A stretch of DNA of 64,000 nucleotides from Corynebacterium lubricantis DSM 45231 (GCF_000379425.1 NZ_KB902215.1:62001-126000), one strand, 5' to 3'. Shown: positions 1 through 8,209, counted from the first letter of the stretch. A program made the numbers and translations. Notes: generated from the letters alone by a model not told the origin.

Positions 1-1760
1 GCGCCGACTGGCTGGACCACGCGTGTCTCAATGGGCTGTTGAGAGCCCATGTCAACACCGGTTTCTTCAGCGATTCGGTCCACGGTCTCGGCCAGTTTTT
101 CCAGACGGGGCTGGTCGTAGAGGTCGCGCACCGCAACGGTGGGGACCTTCTCGCGAATCCGAGCGACCAACGTCGCCGCAGCCAGCGAGGAGCCGCCAAG
201 CTCGAAGAAGTCAGCGTCCTTATCTTCCACGGCTACGCCAAGCACATCGACCCAGATCTCCGCCAGCCATGCCTCGGTGGCGGAGAGACCCACGGCCTCC
301 ACACCAACGCCAGGCAGTGGCCACGGCAGAGACTTCTTGTCTACCTTGCCGGAGGTAGTCACCGGCAGTTCGTCCATTACGCAAATGCGTGGCACGAGCG
401 CGGCAGGCATGGTTTCGGCCAATTGCTCGTGGGCAGCTTGGTGATCGAATCCTTCCTCAGGATTCTCCAGCGACACGTAGCCCACCAGCACGGAATCACC
501 CGCGCCGGTCTTTTGCACGGCCACGGCCGAGTTGTACACGTTGTCAAGGGCGGCAACGTTTGCGTCCACCTCACCGAGCTCAATGCGGCGGCCACCGATT
601 TTCACCTGGTCGTCGATACGCCCAACGAAGTAGAGGCCGTCTTCCTCCATGCGCACATGGTCGCCGGAGCGGTATGCGCGCTCCCAGTCGCCCCACGGTG
701 CGTACTTCTCGGCGTCCTTCGCGGGGTCGAGGTAGCGAGCCAGACCCACGCCGCCGATGACAAGCTCGCCGACCTCTCCGAGGCCGACTTGGTTTTCTTG
801 CTTATCGACGACAGCGAGGTCCCAGCCATCAAGCGGAAGACCAATACCCACCGGTTTCCCGGGGTAGAGCTGCGTTGCAGAAGCAACCACGGTGGCCTCT
901 GTCGGCCCATAGGTATTCCACATTTCGCGTTCTGGTGTGGCCAAACGGTCGACGAGCTCCGAAGAACACGCCTCGCCGCCCACGATGAGCAGGCGAACAT
1001 TATCGAGTGCCTCAGCAGGCCACAGACCTGCCAGGGTAGGAACGGTGGACACAACGGTGATGTCGCGGCGAATCAGCCACGGACCCAAGTCCTGGCCGGA
1101 GCGCACCAGCGCACGAGGTGCCGGAACGAGACAGGCACCGGAGCGCCACGCCAGCCACATTTCTTCACAGGAGGCGTCGAAGGCGACAGAGAGACCTGCG
1201 AGAACGCGGTCCTCGGTGCCCAGCGGGTTATCGGCGCAAAAGATGCGCGCTTCCGCATCGACGAACGCAGCTGCGGACCGATGGCTCACTGCCACACCCT
1301 TTGGGGTGCCGGTGGAACCGGAGGTGAAAATGATCCAGGCATCGTCGCTAAGCGAAGGAAGCTCCGTGTCACCCTCGTGCTCGGGTGACAACATGCGGAA
1401 TCCATCGTCGCTGAACAGGCCGTCGATGCCGGCCTCGGAAAAGACCAGCTCGGCGCGCTCATCGGGGTCATCAGCGTCGACGGGGACGTAGGCCGCGCCA
1501 GCGTACATGGTGGCCAAAATGGCGGTGTAGAGCTCTTTCGAGCCACTGGTCATGCGCACACCGATCCGGTCGCCACGGCGGATGCCATTGCGGTGTAATT
1601 CGGACGCCCAAGCCTGGACGTCTTCGAGGAGTTCGGAGTAGGTGATGATGTCGCCATCGTCGATAGCCGCTGCCTCGGGATTCTCGGTAGCGGTATGGAT
1701 GAAAACATCGATCAGGGTGCGGGGGTCCGGCGCTCTGTCACCGGCAAGGAACTGCTGCAC
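1..1760 (-). CDS. Amino-acid adenylation/peptidyl-carrier protein, Pls/PosA-like NRPS (3' end off window)
   Basis: The visible 586 residues are an adenylation domain followed by a carrier domain. Motifs in order: TSGSTGTPKG near residue 143, NTYGPTE near 278, YRSGD near 358, VKIGGRRIELGEVDA near 385, TTSGKVDKKSLP near 467, then the phosphopantetheine site FFELGGSSLAAA near 517. There is no condensation domain before the A domain, as in the Pls/PosA family (epsilon-poly-lysine synthetase relatives), which carry membrane domains further on. That part lies outside the window, so the family assignment is an inference. The start is GTG at 1760, preceded by an AGAGGG ribosome site and 3 bases after the marR stop, so the two genes are probably co-transcribed and coupled. 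It could instead be a stand-alone acyl/aminoacyl-activating enzyme. Confidence 0.8.
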   Translation of the reverse strand, partial: MQQFLAGDRAPDPRTLIDVFIHTATENPEAAAIDDGDIITYSELLEDVQAWASELHRNGIRRGDRIGVRMTSGSKELYTAILATMYAGAAYVPVDADDPDERAELVFSEAGIDGLFSDDGFRMLSPEHEGDTELPSLSDDAWIIFTSGSTGTPKGVAVSHRSAAAFVDAEARIFCADNPLGTEDRVLAGLSVAFDASCEEMWLAWRSGACLVPAPRALVRSGQDLGPWLIRRDITVVSTVPTLAGLWPAEALDNVRLLIVGGEACSSELVDRLATPEREMWNTYGPTEATVVASATQLYPGKPVGIGLPLDGWDLAVVDKQENQVGLGEVGELVIGGVGLARYLDPAKDAEKYAPWGDWERAYRSGDHVRMEEDGLYFVGRIDDQVKIGGRRIELGEVDANVAALDNVYNSAVAVQKTGAGDSVLVGYVSLENPEEGFDHQAAHEQLAETMPAALVPRICVMDELPVTTSGKVDKKSLPWPLPGVGVEAVGLSATEAWLAEIWVDVLGVAVEDKDADFFELGGSSLAAATLVARIREKVPTVAVRDLYDQPRLEKLAETVDRIAEETGVDMGSQQPIETRVVQPVG

Positions 1761-1763
1761 TGA

Positions 1764-2207
1764 CTATCCCTCTTCCTGAAGGATGGCCTTAGCTAGCTTG
1801 CGCAGGTGCTTGAGCTGCTTGGTGGTGGTTGCATCCAGTGCGCGGTCTTCCGCGGCGGTGACGAGCTTGGAAAGTTTGGCCTGCATTTTTGTGCCCTCTT
1901 TGGTTGGCGCAACAATCTGACGACGACGGTCTGCCGGGTCACGCTCGCGGGACGCCCAACCGTTCTTTTCTAAAGAATCAATCAAGCGGACCATATCAGA
2001 GGCATCAATGGCCAGCATCTCGGAAAGATGGGACTGGCTGGCGGCGTTCTGGTCGACGATGCACGTCAGAACCCAGTACTCGCGCATGGTCGTGCCATTG
2101 GAGTTCAGGACAGGCTCGACCTCGTCGCGGGTCCGACGACGGACCCGCTCCACCTGGAAGGATGGCGAGGTAACAAGAGCTGCAGGGAGATCAAGATTTG
2201 TTGCCAT
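1764..2207 (-). CDS. MarR-family transcriptional regulator
   Basis: This is a 147-residue protein of typical MarR size. The winged-helix part includes SQSHLSEMLAIDASDMVRLIDSLEKNGWASRERDPADRRRQ style sequence (helix-turn-helix near residues 58-85, DPADRR wing near 90-95). It directly precedes the NRPS-like gene on the same strand and probably controls it and itself. A TTTACA/TACCAT promoter-like pair with 17 bp spacing ends close to the ATG. An inverted repeat TTGTTGCC/GGCAACAA (2198-2228) spans the start codon and is a candidate operator. The ligand is unknown. Confidence 0.88.
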   Translation of the reverse strand: MATNLDLPAALVTSPSFQVERVRRRTRDEVEPVLNSNGTTMREYWVLTCIVDQNAASQSHLSEMLAIDASDMVRLIDSLEKNGWASRERDPADRRRQIVAPTKEGTKMQAKLSKLVTAAEDRALDATTTKQLKHLRKLAKAILQEEG

Positions 2208-2228
2208 AGATCATATGGTAGGCAACAA
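2198..2228. promoter_or_regulatory. Inverted repeat over the marR start, candidate MarR operator
   Basis: Arms TTGTTGCC (2198-2205) and GGCAACAA (2221-2228) match perfectly, with an inner CCATA/TATGG dyad. The site covers the probable -10 region and start codon of marR, the usual place for MarR autorepression. The repeat is seen directly; its function is inferred. Confidence 0.4.
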
Positions 2229-2243
2229 TCGTCGGGTTGTAAA

Positions 2244-2265
2244 ATGATTGGCGTCGGCCAACCAT
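2244..2265 (-). terminator. Hairpin after the rhodanese gene, probable terminator
   Basis: Read on the minus strand, the arms ATGGTTGGC and GCCAATCAT (one G-T wobble-type mismatch) close a CGAC loop and are followed by TTTTAC. It lies 13 bases past the rhodanese stop. It could double as a second MarR dyad because it is just upstream of the marR promoter. Confidence 0.5.
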
Positions 2266-2277
2266 TATTCGGTGGTC

Positions 2278-2586
2278 TTATTCGCCAGCTGGGCGAACGG
2301 TAGGCAGGTCCTTCTCAATCCACTCGAGGGTGCCGCCCAGGACATTGATTGCGTTGTCCCAACCACGGGCCTGCTCCAGGTATTCTGCGGCCTGGGCGCT
2401 GCGTCCACCGGAACGGCAGATGATGTATGCGGGCTGGTCAGGGTCGATCTGATCGGCGAGAGTGGTGAACTCGCTCAGTGGCAGGTTGACGGTGCCTTCT
2501 GCGTGAGCTTCCGCGTACTCATCACGCTCGCGGACATCGATGAACTGGGCGCCGGCTGGGACTTCGTTTACGTTGACTTCTTTCAT
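2278..2586 (-). CDS. Single-domain rhodanese-like protein
   Basis: The 102-residue protein is one rhodanese domain of the GlpE/PspE size class. The active-site loop CRSGGRS holds the catalytic Cys57, and FIDVRERDEY near residue 15 is the usual CH2A motif. It has no signal peptide, so it is cytoplasmic. Such proteins transfer sulfane sulfur (for example thiosulfate to cyanide or a thiol); the physiological acceptor is unknown. A hairpin follows the stop, so it is probably transcribed alone. Confidence 0.85.
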   Translation of the reverse strand: MKEVNVNEVPAGAQFIDVRERDEYAEAHAEGTVNLPLSEFTTLADQIDPDQPAYIICRSGGRSAQAAEYLEQARGWDNAINVLGGTLEWIEKDLPTVRPAGE

Positions 2587-2728
2587 AGTCGTTGAGTCTA
2601 CGCGGGTGGCGGGTTGTGGCGTGCTCGTGACGGGACGGAAATTCGGCGGGGTCTGGGGTTGCGGGTTGGTTTGACCCTAGGCAGGGCAGAGTATGGCGCA
2701 TGGTGGTGCCCGGTGACACATCCCAGGG

Positions 2729-2810
2729 AGAGGATCCCGGGCTGCCGCGGTCAGAGCGTTTTCGAGTCTCGAGCCACCAGAGCTGTGACCTCCGTACCCC
2801 GGGATCCTCT
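2729..2810. repeat. Imperfect long inverted repeat in the rhodanese-NYN gap
   Basis: A perfect 13-bp outer arm, AGAGGATCCCGGG (2729-2741) with its complement at 2798-2810, continues inward as a partly matched stem (about 11 of the next 16 positions pair), leaving a loop of about 24 bases. There is no U-tract and no coding frame through it. It lies in the 587-bp gap 2587-3173, which otherwise holds only the ppa remnant. Confidence 0.6.
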
Positions 2811-2904
2811 TACAGGGATCTGTAACCATTGATCTGCAGCCGCCTCATAACCCCCGGCCAATGGACAAGCCGGCCGCCCAATGCAGTGGAAGCCGACCCG
2901 AAGA

Positions 2905-3030
2905 AGCAGCGAAGACTTTTTGTAAGCCTCGACCGAGGCTGTGATGGGCACCTCAACCTCTTCGGTCATCCTGAAAACGCGCACTTGGCGAGTATTGACA
3001 ATGTCACCTGAAAAACTGCTCTGGGTGGAA
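2905..3030 (-). pseudogene. Decayed fragment of ppa (inorganic pyrophosphatase)
   Basis: On the minus strand this stretch resembles two separate parts of the intact ppa at 3991-4464. One part reads FSGDIVNTRQVRVFRMTEE, against [19 protein letters not shown] in ppa (residues about 67-85). It is followed directly by ITASVEAYK, against LKASVEAYK at the ppa C-terminus. The roughly 60 residues between them are missing, the stop codon has been lost and the N-terminal two thirds are absent. By eye, nucleotide identity is about 75% in both blocks, for example the shared GATGACCGA and GTCGAGGC. It is therefore a degenerate duplicate with an internal deletion. Confidence 0.7.
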
Positions 3031-3173
3031 TTCCACCCTTTTCTAAAGCTCTTCATCATCTTCAGGTAGAGGTGACTGGACTTTCTTACCCCCAAGCTGA
3101 CTTACGTGGAGTGGATCATTGGTATTTTTCGGCGCATTGAGAACACATTGCCGAATTCCGTCAACGTGTTCAC

Positions 3174-3857
3174 TCAAGCTCGGGTTACCGTTGCCCAAAG
3201 TGGGTCAAGGACAAAATCGATTCCTTCACGTCGGGCGTGCTTTGCTGCTGGCACAAAGTCACTTTCGCCGGTGATCATAACTATTTGATTGACGGTGCCG
3301 CGCTCAGCAAGCGAAGCGATATCAAGGCCGATACGCATGTCCACGCCCTTTTGAGTAATTTCGAGGAGGAAGTCATCTTCAGTGAGATCACTAACTGAAA
3401 TTGCTCCGTTGCACAGTTGCTTAAGAGGTTTTGATTTCAGTGTGTATCCGCGCTGCGTTTCTAACTCTTCTCCTCGGCGAAGAGCAACTTTACGTTTCTT
3501 AGTCAGAGCAGCAAAGAATTGATTGGTCCACTGAAACTGGTCACTCTTCCCAAGATTTACTTGTTTTCTTGAAAGGGGGTGGAAGATAACTTTCTCAGAA
3601 GGCGGGCAATCGTAATAGAAAATGCGATACAAGCTACTCCGCGATTCCGTGATATGACGACGACAGTACGTAACCAATTCCTGTGCTCGGTCATCGGGAG
3701 ATTTGTCTCCGAACAAGCTGAAGGCGCGACGACGGTAAAATCCGCCATCGACTAAGACTGCCGTAACAATTGGGCGTGTGGAATAAGAGCGCTTATTTGA
3801 AGACTTCCCCAATCCCGGCACCTTAAAGTAAGTGAGAATTATTTTTACCCTTGTCAT
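3174..3857 (-). CDS. NYN/LabA-like (DUF88) PIN-fold domain protein
   Basis: The 227-residue protein has the acidic signature of NYN-domain nucleases: VLVDGGF (Asp near 37), VDMRIGLDIA (Asp near 173 and 179) and MITGESDF (Asp near 200). It is probably a metal-dependent RNase; the substrate is unknown. The ATG at 3857 was preferred to the one at 3893 because AAGGAGA lies 6 bases before it. The C-terminus after FVLDPLW is short for the family, so the gene may be truncated. Its base composition is clearly more AT-rich than its neighbours and it sits between the ppa remnant and intact ppa, both signs of acquisition. No antitoxin-like partner is present. Confidence 0.75.
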   Translation of the reverse strand: MTRVKIILTYFKVPGLGKSSNKRSYSTRPIVTAVLVDGGFYRRRAFSLFGDKSPDDRAQELVTYCRRHITESRSSLYRIFYYDCPPSEKVIFHPLSRKQVNLGKSDQFQWTNQFFAALTKKRKVALRRGEELETQRGYTLKSKPLKQLCNGAISVSDLTEDDFLLEITQKGVDMRIGLDIASLAERGTVNQIVMITGESDFVPAAKHARREGIDFVLDPLWATVTRA

Positions 3858-3946
3858 CGGCGCTCTCCTTGATAAACGGAGGGTCAACGGCAAGGGTGTT
3901 ATTGGGCTTTAGCGTAGCAAATTCTTAGAAGACATGCGAAAGAAAC

Positions 3947-3985
3947 GCAAAAACCGGCTCCCACCGAAGGTGAGAGCCGGTAAAT
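3947..3985 (-). terminator. Intrinsic terminator of ppa
   Basis: On the minus strand, stem ACCGGCTC/GAGCCGGT plus an inner CACC/GGTG closes a short TTC loop and is followed by TTTTTGC. It lies 10 bases after the ppa stop. Confidence 0.85.
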
Positions 3986-3990
3986 AGAGC

Positions 3991-4464
3991 CTACTTGTAC
4001 GCCTCGACGGAAGCCTTGAGGATCTCCTCAGCCTCTGCGCGGTTTCCCCAGCCCGAGCCGTTGACTTCCTTGCCTGGCTCCAGGTCCTTGTAGTGCACGA
4101 AGAAGTGCTCGATCTCGTCCTTGAGGAACTGGGAGACGTCGTCGATGTCCTGGAAGTTGTCGTAGCGGACGTCATCGAGGACGCAGAGCAGCTTATCGTC
4201 GCCGCCAGCTTCGTCGGTCATCTTGAACACGCCGATGGGGCGAGCCTTGACAATCACGCCGGGGAACACTGGCTCTGGGGTGATCACGAGCGCGTCCAGT
4301 GGGTCGCCATCGTCGGCCAAGGTGTGGTCGATGTAGCCGTAGTCGGCTGGGTAGGCCATTGGGGTGAACAGGTAACGGTCGAGGTAGACCTTGCCAGTCT
4401 CGTGGTCGACCTCGTACTTGTTGCGGGAACCCTTAGGAATCTCGATGGTGACTTCGATGGCCAT
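3991..4464 (-). CDS. ppa: Inorganic pyrophosphatase (family I)
   Basis: The 157-residue protein has the usual length of bacterial family I pyrophosphatase. It hydrolyses PPi to two phosphates in the cytoplasm, pulling biosynthetic reactions forward. The metal-binding signature [10 protein letters not shown] is at residues 51-60, and KYEVD and the PADYGYI stretch (39-45) are also typical. The ATG at 4464 has a clear AAGGAG site. It is divergent from dacB, as remembered for corynebacteria. It ends in a strong terminator. A decayed copy of its 3' half lies about 0.9 kb downstream, beyond the NYN gene. Confidence 0.97.
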   Translation of the reverse strand: MAIEVTIEIPKGSRNKYEVDHETGKVYLDRYLFTPMAYPADYGYIDHTLADDGDPLDALVITPEPVFPGVIVKARPIGVFKMTDEAGGDDKLLCVLDDVRYDNFQDIDDVSQFLKDEIEHFFVHYKDLEPGKEVNGSGWGNRAEAEEILKASVEAYK

Positions 4465-4552
4465 TGTGGCAATCTCCTTATTCGCTTCAAACCAAAACTT
4501 TGCGGGATGTGTAAATCAGTAACCACCTTACCGTGGACTACTGTGGTTGCTG

Positions 4553-5815
4553 ATGAGTGGCAAGAAAATCGCAGGCGTAGTAGGAACCGTGGTGGCTCTC
4601 GGCGTTGTTGGCGCAGTGGCAGGCACCGGCTATTACGTTCATGATCAGGTCTCCGAGCTGGAGGTGGCCCCGGCGTATGAACTGCCGGAGGCCGACTCAG
4701 TGCTGGTTCCTGCAACACCCGACCCGGTGGATCAGCAGGCGCTGACCGCGACACTGCAGGCGTACGCCGACAACGAAGACCTGGGCATTTTCCATGCGCA
4801 GATCTCGGACGCATCGACAGGCGAGACAGTGTTCGACGCCCACTCAGACCAGCCCCTGACCCCGGCTAGCTCCACGAAGGTGCTCACGGCGGCAGCCGCG
4901 CTCTACACCCTGGATCCAGCAGACACGCTGACCACCGAGGTCGTTGCAGGAAATAACCCCGGTGAGGTAGTGATCAAGGCAGCCGGCGACGTCTGGATGG
5001 ATGCCGCAACCATCGAGGACTTGGCCAGCCAGATCGGAGAGGCAAGCGCGGTATTTATTGACACCTCCATCTGGGAGGGACAGGAAAAGTTGATGCCCGG
5101 GTGGGCACCCGACAACGTCGACGGCGGATACGTCGCACCCCTGGAACCTGCCATGATCCACGCCGGTCGCATCGGGGAAACCGAAGGCGACGTGCCTCGC
5201 TCGCACACACCAGCGCTCGACGTCGCCCAGGCGGTGGCAGACCAGGTCGGTGCACAGACCGTGGGCTACTCGGTCGCCCCCGAAGGCGCCGAACAGGTCG
5301 CTAGCGTCGAGTCGGATCCGCTGATCGATCGCCTAAAAACAATGATGAAAAACTCCGACAACGTCATGGCCGAGGCCATCGGCCGCGAGGTCGGGACGAA
5401 GGTGGGCACCCGCGCCCCGCAGGTCACGATGGATGTCCTCGGCGAGCAGGGCTTCAACCTCACCGGCATCACCATCGCCGACAACTCTGGCCTGTCCGAG
5501 CACAACCTGATTACGCCAGCACTGCTCAATGAGATCATGCTGCGCGCCACCTCCGACGAGAAGCTGCGCCCACTGGTGACCACACTTCCGGTCGCAGGTG
5601 GCGAAGGAACGTTGGTGACCCGCTACGGCGATCTCGAAGGCAAGGGCTGGGTGCGCGCGAAAACCGGCACCCTGACCGGCGTAAACGCACTAGTGGGCAC
5701 GGTAACCAGCGATGTGGGCAACGTGTACACCTTCGCCTTCTTATCCAATGGCGTTGAGATCGAACCGGCGCGCCGGGCGATGGATGAAATGGCGTCCTCG
5801 CTGCGAGACTTCTGA
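4553..5815 (+). CDS. dacB: D-alanyl-D-alanine carboxypeptidase/endopeptidase (PBP4 type)
   Basis: The 420-residue protein is a class C, PBP4-like penicillin-binding protein that trims D-Ala from peptidoglycan stem peptides outside the membrane. The three catalytic motifs are SSTK (Ser106-Lys109), SDN near 266 and KTG near 368. An N-terminal hydrophobic segment (about residues 5-27) acts as anchor or signal. The ATG at 4553 was chosen over a TTG six bases upstream. A TACTGT -10-like element ends about 9 bases before it, so the transcript may be leaderless. Its TGA overlaps the tilS ATG. Confidence 0.93.
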   Translation: MSGKKIAGVVGTVVALGVVGAVAGTGYYVHDQVSELEVAPAYELPEADSVLVPATPDPVDQQALTATLQAYADNEDLGIFHAQISDASTGETVFDAHSDQPLTPASSTKVLTAAAALYTLDPADTLTTEVVAGNNPGEVVIKAAGDVWMDAATIEDLASQIGEASAVFIDTSIWEGQEKLMPGWAPDNVDGGYVAPLEPAMIHAGRIGETEGDVPRSHTPALDVAQAVADQVGAQTVGYSVAPEGAEQVASVESDPLIDRLKTMMKNSDNVMAEAIGREVGTKVGTRAPQVTMDVLGEQGFNLTGITIADNSGLSEHNLITPALLNEIMLRATSDEKLRPLVTTLPVAGGEGTLVTRYGDLEGKGWVRAKTGTLTGVNALVGTVTSDVGNVYTFAFLSNGVEIEPARRAMDEMASSLRDF

Positions 5816-6732
5816 TGCCCACCGAAAGGCCGTTTTGGCCCCGCCACTCCCCGCACTTCATGCGACTACGCGTGGCGGTGCGTCCCTTCGACGGGCCGGC
5901 GGTAATCGGCCTGTCGGGAGGCGCGGATTCCTTAAGCCTTGTGGCCGCCGCAGCAGCCGAAGGCAAGAATATCGACGCCGTCGTGGTGGATCATGGGCTG
6001 CAAGAAGGCTCCCGCGAGGTGGCAGAAAACGCTGCACAACAGGCCCGCGATCTCGGCGTGACGGCGCGAGTGGTTGCGGTCAACGTCGCAGGTGAGAACA
6101 TTGAGGCGGCTGCGCGCGAGGCTCGCTACGCCGCGTTGCACAACGAGGCCGGGGACCGCGACGTGTGGGTCGCCCACACCGCCGACGACCAGGCTGAGAC
6201 TCTCATCCTCGGCGCCCTGCGAGGCAACCCCGCCGGAATGAGCGTGCGCTCCGAAAAACTGGTGCGCCCCCTCTTGACTACCCGCCGCGCCGACACCGTC
6301 GCCGCCTGCGAGGAGCTGGGGCTTAAGGTCTGGCACGACCCGATGAATCACGATCCCGCTTATCGACGAGTGCGTGTCCGACACGAGGTCATCCCGCTGC
6401 TCAGCGAGATCCTTGGCGGGGACGCCACCTCGCCCTTGGCCACCACCGCGAACAGAATCGCCGAGGACAACTCATATATAGAGGCCCACCTAGAAACCGG
6501 CCTGGAAGCAACGACAGACTGTGCCACCCTCGCCGCCGACCCACCGGCGCTGCGCACGCGTAAGGTGGCGCGCTGGCTGAATGATCTTGGGGTGGGAGCC
6601 AGTCAATCGTCGATAAGCGATGTCCTTGCTCTGTGCACGAACTGGCACGGTCAGGGCCCGGTGTATGTTGGCGGCGGGCTGCAAGTGCGTCGCATTGAGG
6701 GAAGGCTGCGCGCTACGCTGGAGGAATCATGA
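5815..6732 (+). CDS. tilS: tRNA(Ile)-lysidine synthase
   Basis: The 305-residue enzyme converts C34 of the CAU-anticodon tRNA-Ile to lysidine using ATP and lysine. The N-type ATP-pyrophosphatase loop SGGADS lies at residues 34-39, and VVDHGLQEGS near 57 and AHTADDQAETLILG near 120 are family motifs. It is the short actinobacterial form, without the long C-terminal domains of E. coli TilS. It is translationally coupled to dacB upstream and to the osmoprotectant ATPase gene downstream (4-bp overlap). In relatives the next gene is hpt; here four transporter genes intervene. One copy of the 14-mer TCGTCGNNAAGCGA lies inside it at 6607-6620. Confidence 0.95.
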   Translation: MPTERPFWPRHSPHFMRLRVAVRPFDGPAVIGLSGGADSLSLVAAAAAEGKNIDAVVVDHGLQEGSREVAENAAQQARDLGVTARVVAVNVAGENIEAAAREARYAALHNEAGDRDVWVAHTADDQAETLILGALRGNPAGMSVRSEKLVRPLLTTRRADTVAACEELGLKVWHDPMNHDPAYRRVRVRHEVIPLLSEILGGDATSPLATTANRIAEDNSYIEAHLETGLEATTDCATLAADPPALRTRKVARWLNDLGVGASQSSISDVLALCTNWHGQGPVYVGGGLQVRRIEGRLRATLEES

Positions 6733-7550
6733 TTGAGTATCAGGATGTCTCAGCCGTTTACCCCGGAATGGCCGCGCCCGCGGTCGAGGGGTTCAACTAT
6801 CAGGCGCGCACGGCGTCGACGACGGTGATCGTGGGGCCGTCGGGGTGCGGCAAGACCACGCTGCTGCGGATGGTCAACCGGATGGTTGAGCCGTCGAGCG
6901 GTGCCGTGCTCATCGATGGGGAAGACATCGCGGGTAAGGATCCGGTGCAGCTGCGGCGCTCGATCGGCTACGTCATGCAGAATTCCGGCCTGTTGCCGCA
7001 TAAGACGGCGCTGGAGAATGTCGCCGCGGTGGCGAAGCTGAGTGGCGCGAGCAAGGCAGATGCCAGGAAGGCCGCGGGGGAGTGGCTGGAGCGCGTGCAC
7101 CTGGATTCCAGCCTGTTCGGGCGCTACCCCGCGGAACTTTCCGGCGGGCAGGCGCAGCGCGTCGGAGTGGCGCGCGGACTGGTCGCCGACCCGACTATCG
7201 TGCTCATGGACGAACCTTTCGGCGCGGTCGACCCCGTTGTGCGCCGCGAGCTACAGCAGGAGGTCCTCGAGCTGCAGGCCACGATGGGCAAGACGATTGT
7301 CATGGTCACCCACGACATCGACGAGGCATTTTTGCTTGGCGACGACATCGTGCTCCTCGGCGAGCGCGGCCACATTGAGCAGGCGGGCACCGCCGAGGAC
7401 TTTATTACTGCGCCTGCCAATGAGAATGTCCGCCACTTTGTGGGGCTGGACGCCAGGCGCCTGCATATTGAGACCCGCGGCGAACACGACGTGGTGGTGG
7501 ATACCCACGGCAAGGTTGTCGGCATTGCCCACGCGAGGCCTGAGCAATGA
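6729..7550 (+). CDS. Osmoprotectant (glycine betaine/choline-type) ABC transporter ATPase
   Basis: The 273-residue ABC ATPase has Walker A GPSGCGKTT near residue 36, signature LSGGQAQRVGVARGL near 138 and Walker B IVLMDEPFGAVD near 158. It resembles the OpuCA/ProV group. There is no C-terminal CBS pair, so ionic-strength sensing through CBS domains is not expected. It energises uptake through the two permeases that follow. It is the first gene of a tightly overlapping operon (overlaps of 4 bp at each junction) running to 9821. The substrate is inferred from the family only. Confidence 0.9.
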   Translation: MIEYQDVSAVYPGMAAPAVEGFNYQARTASTTVIVGPSGCGKTTLLRMVNRMVEPSSGAVLIDGEDIAGKDPVQLRRSIGYVMQNSGLLPHKTALENVAAVAKLSGASKADARKAAGEWLERVHLDSSLFGRYPAELSGGQAQRVGVARGLVADPTIVLMDEPFGAVDPVVRRELQQEVLELQATMGKTIVMVTHDIDEAFLLGDDIVLLGERGHIEQAGTAEDFITAPANENVRHFVGLDARRLHIETRGEHDVVVDTHGKVVGIAHARPEQ

Positions 7551-8209
7551 GGTGGGGTTGGATCGTCGAGAACTTCCCGCGCATAGCAGGGCTGGCATGG
7601 GAACATCTCCTGCTGACGGTGCCTGCGGTTCTGGCGGCCTTCCTGATTGCCTTGCCCATTGGGTGGGCGGCGCACCGCTATCGAAGACTGCGCGACGTGA
7701 TTGTCACTCTGACCAGTGCGTTGTATGTGATTCCTTCGCTGGCGCTGTTTATTTTGCTCCCTCTCGTGTTGGGAACCTCGATGCTCTCGCCCGTCAACGT
7801 GGTGGTGGCGATGACACTCTACGGATTAGCCCTGCAGGTGCGCTCGAGCACCGACGCCTTCGATACCGTGCCGGGTGACGTACGGCAATCGGCCGTGGCG
7901 ATGGGGTACTCGACCGTGCGCCGGGTGCTCACGGTGGACTTTCCGCTGGCAGGCCCGGTGATCCTCTCGGGGCTGCGGGTGGTCACGGCGTCGACAATTT
8001 CGCTGGTGTCGGTGGGTGCGCTGATTGGCGTGCATTCGCTGGGCACGCTGTTTACCGAGGGGTTCCAGCGAAACTTTCCCACACAGATCATGGCCGGGCT
8101 GATCGGCACCGTGGTGCTGGCGATCATCTGTGACTTGATCCTGGTGCTCAGCGGGAAGGTGCTGATGCCGTGGACTCGCAAGGGGACCCGTAAGCAGGTG
8201 AGCGCATGA
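7547..8209 (+). CDS. Osmoprotectant ABC transporter permease (first of two)
   Basis: The 220-residue protein has about five to six membrane segments and the BPD-type permease loop, recognisable around MGYSTVRRVLTVDFPLAGPVILSG style sequence near residues 121-143. It belongs to the OpuCB/OpuCD or ProW group. Together with the second permease it probably forms a heterodimeric channel driven by the upstream ATPase. It overlaps both neighbours by 4 bp. Confidence 0.9.
   Translation: MRWGWIVENFPRIAGLAWEHLLLTVPAVLAAFLIALPIGWAAHRYRRLRDVIVTLTSALYVIPSLALFILLPLVLGTSMLSPVNVVVAMTLYGLALQVRSSTDAFDTVPGDVRQSAVAMGYSTVRRVLTVDFPLAGPVILSGLRVVTASTISLVSVGALIGVHSLGTLFTEGFQRNFPTQIMAGLIGTVVLAIICDLILVLSGKVLMPWTRKGTRKQVSA

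Noticed and set aside
39..1388. Long open plus-strand frame opposite the NRPS-like gene
   Set aside because: It has no recognisable domains and mirrors a gene with clear adenylation motifs; high GC and codon bias keep the antisense frame open.
2244..2265. Second MarR operator
   Set aside because: The T-run on the rhodanese side and its position after that stop fit a terminator better; kept only as an alternative.
2751..2785. tRNA T-arm-like sequence TTCGAGTCTCGAG ending in CCACCA
   Set aside because: No acceptor, D or anticodon arms fold around it, and the putative T-stem does not pair.
2730..2810. BamHI/SmaI polylinker-like wording, possible vector contamination
   Set aside because: The right arm matches a common polylinker with one mismatch, but flanking sequence diverges at once and continues as normal chromosome.
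3174..3857. NYN gene as a toxin of a toxin-antitoxin pair
   Set aside because: No small partner gene lies on either side; the flanks are a ppa fragment and a terminator.
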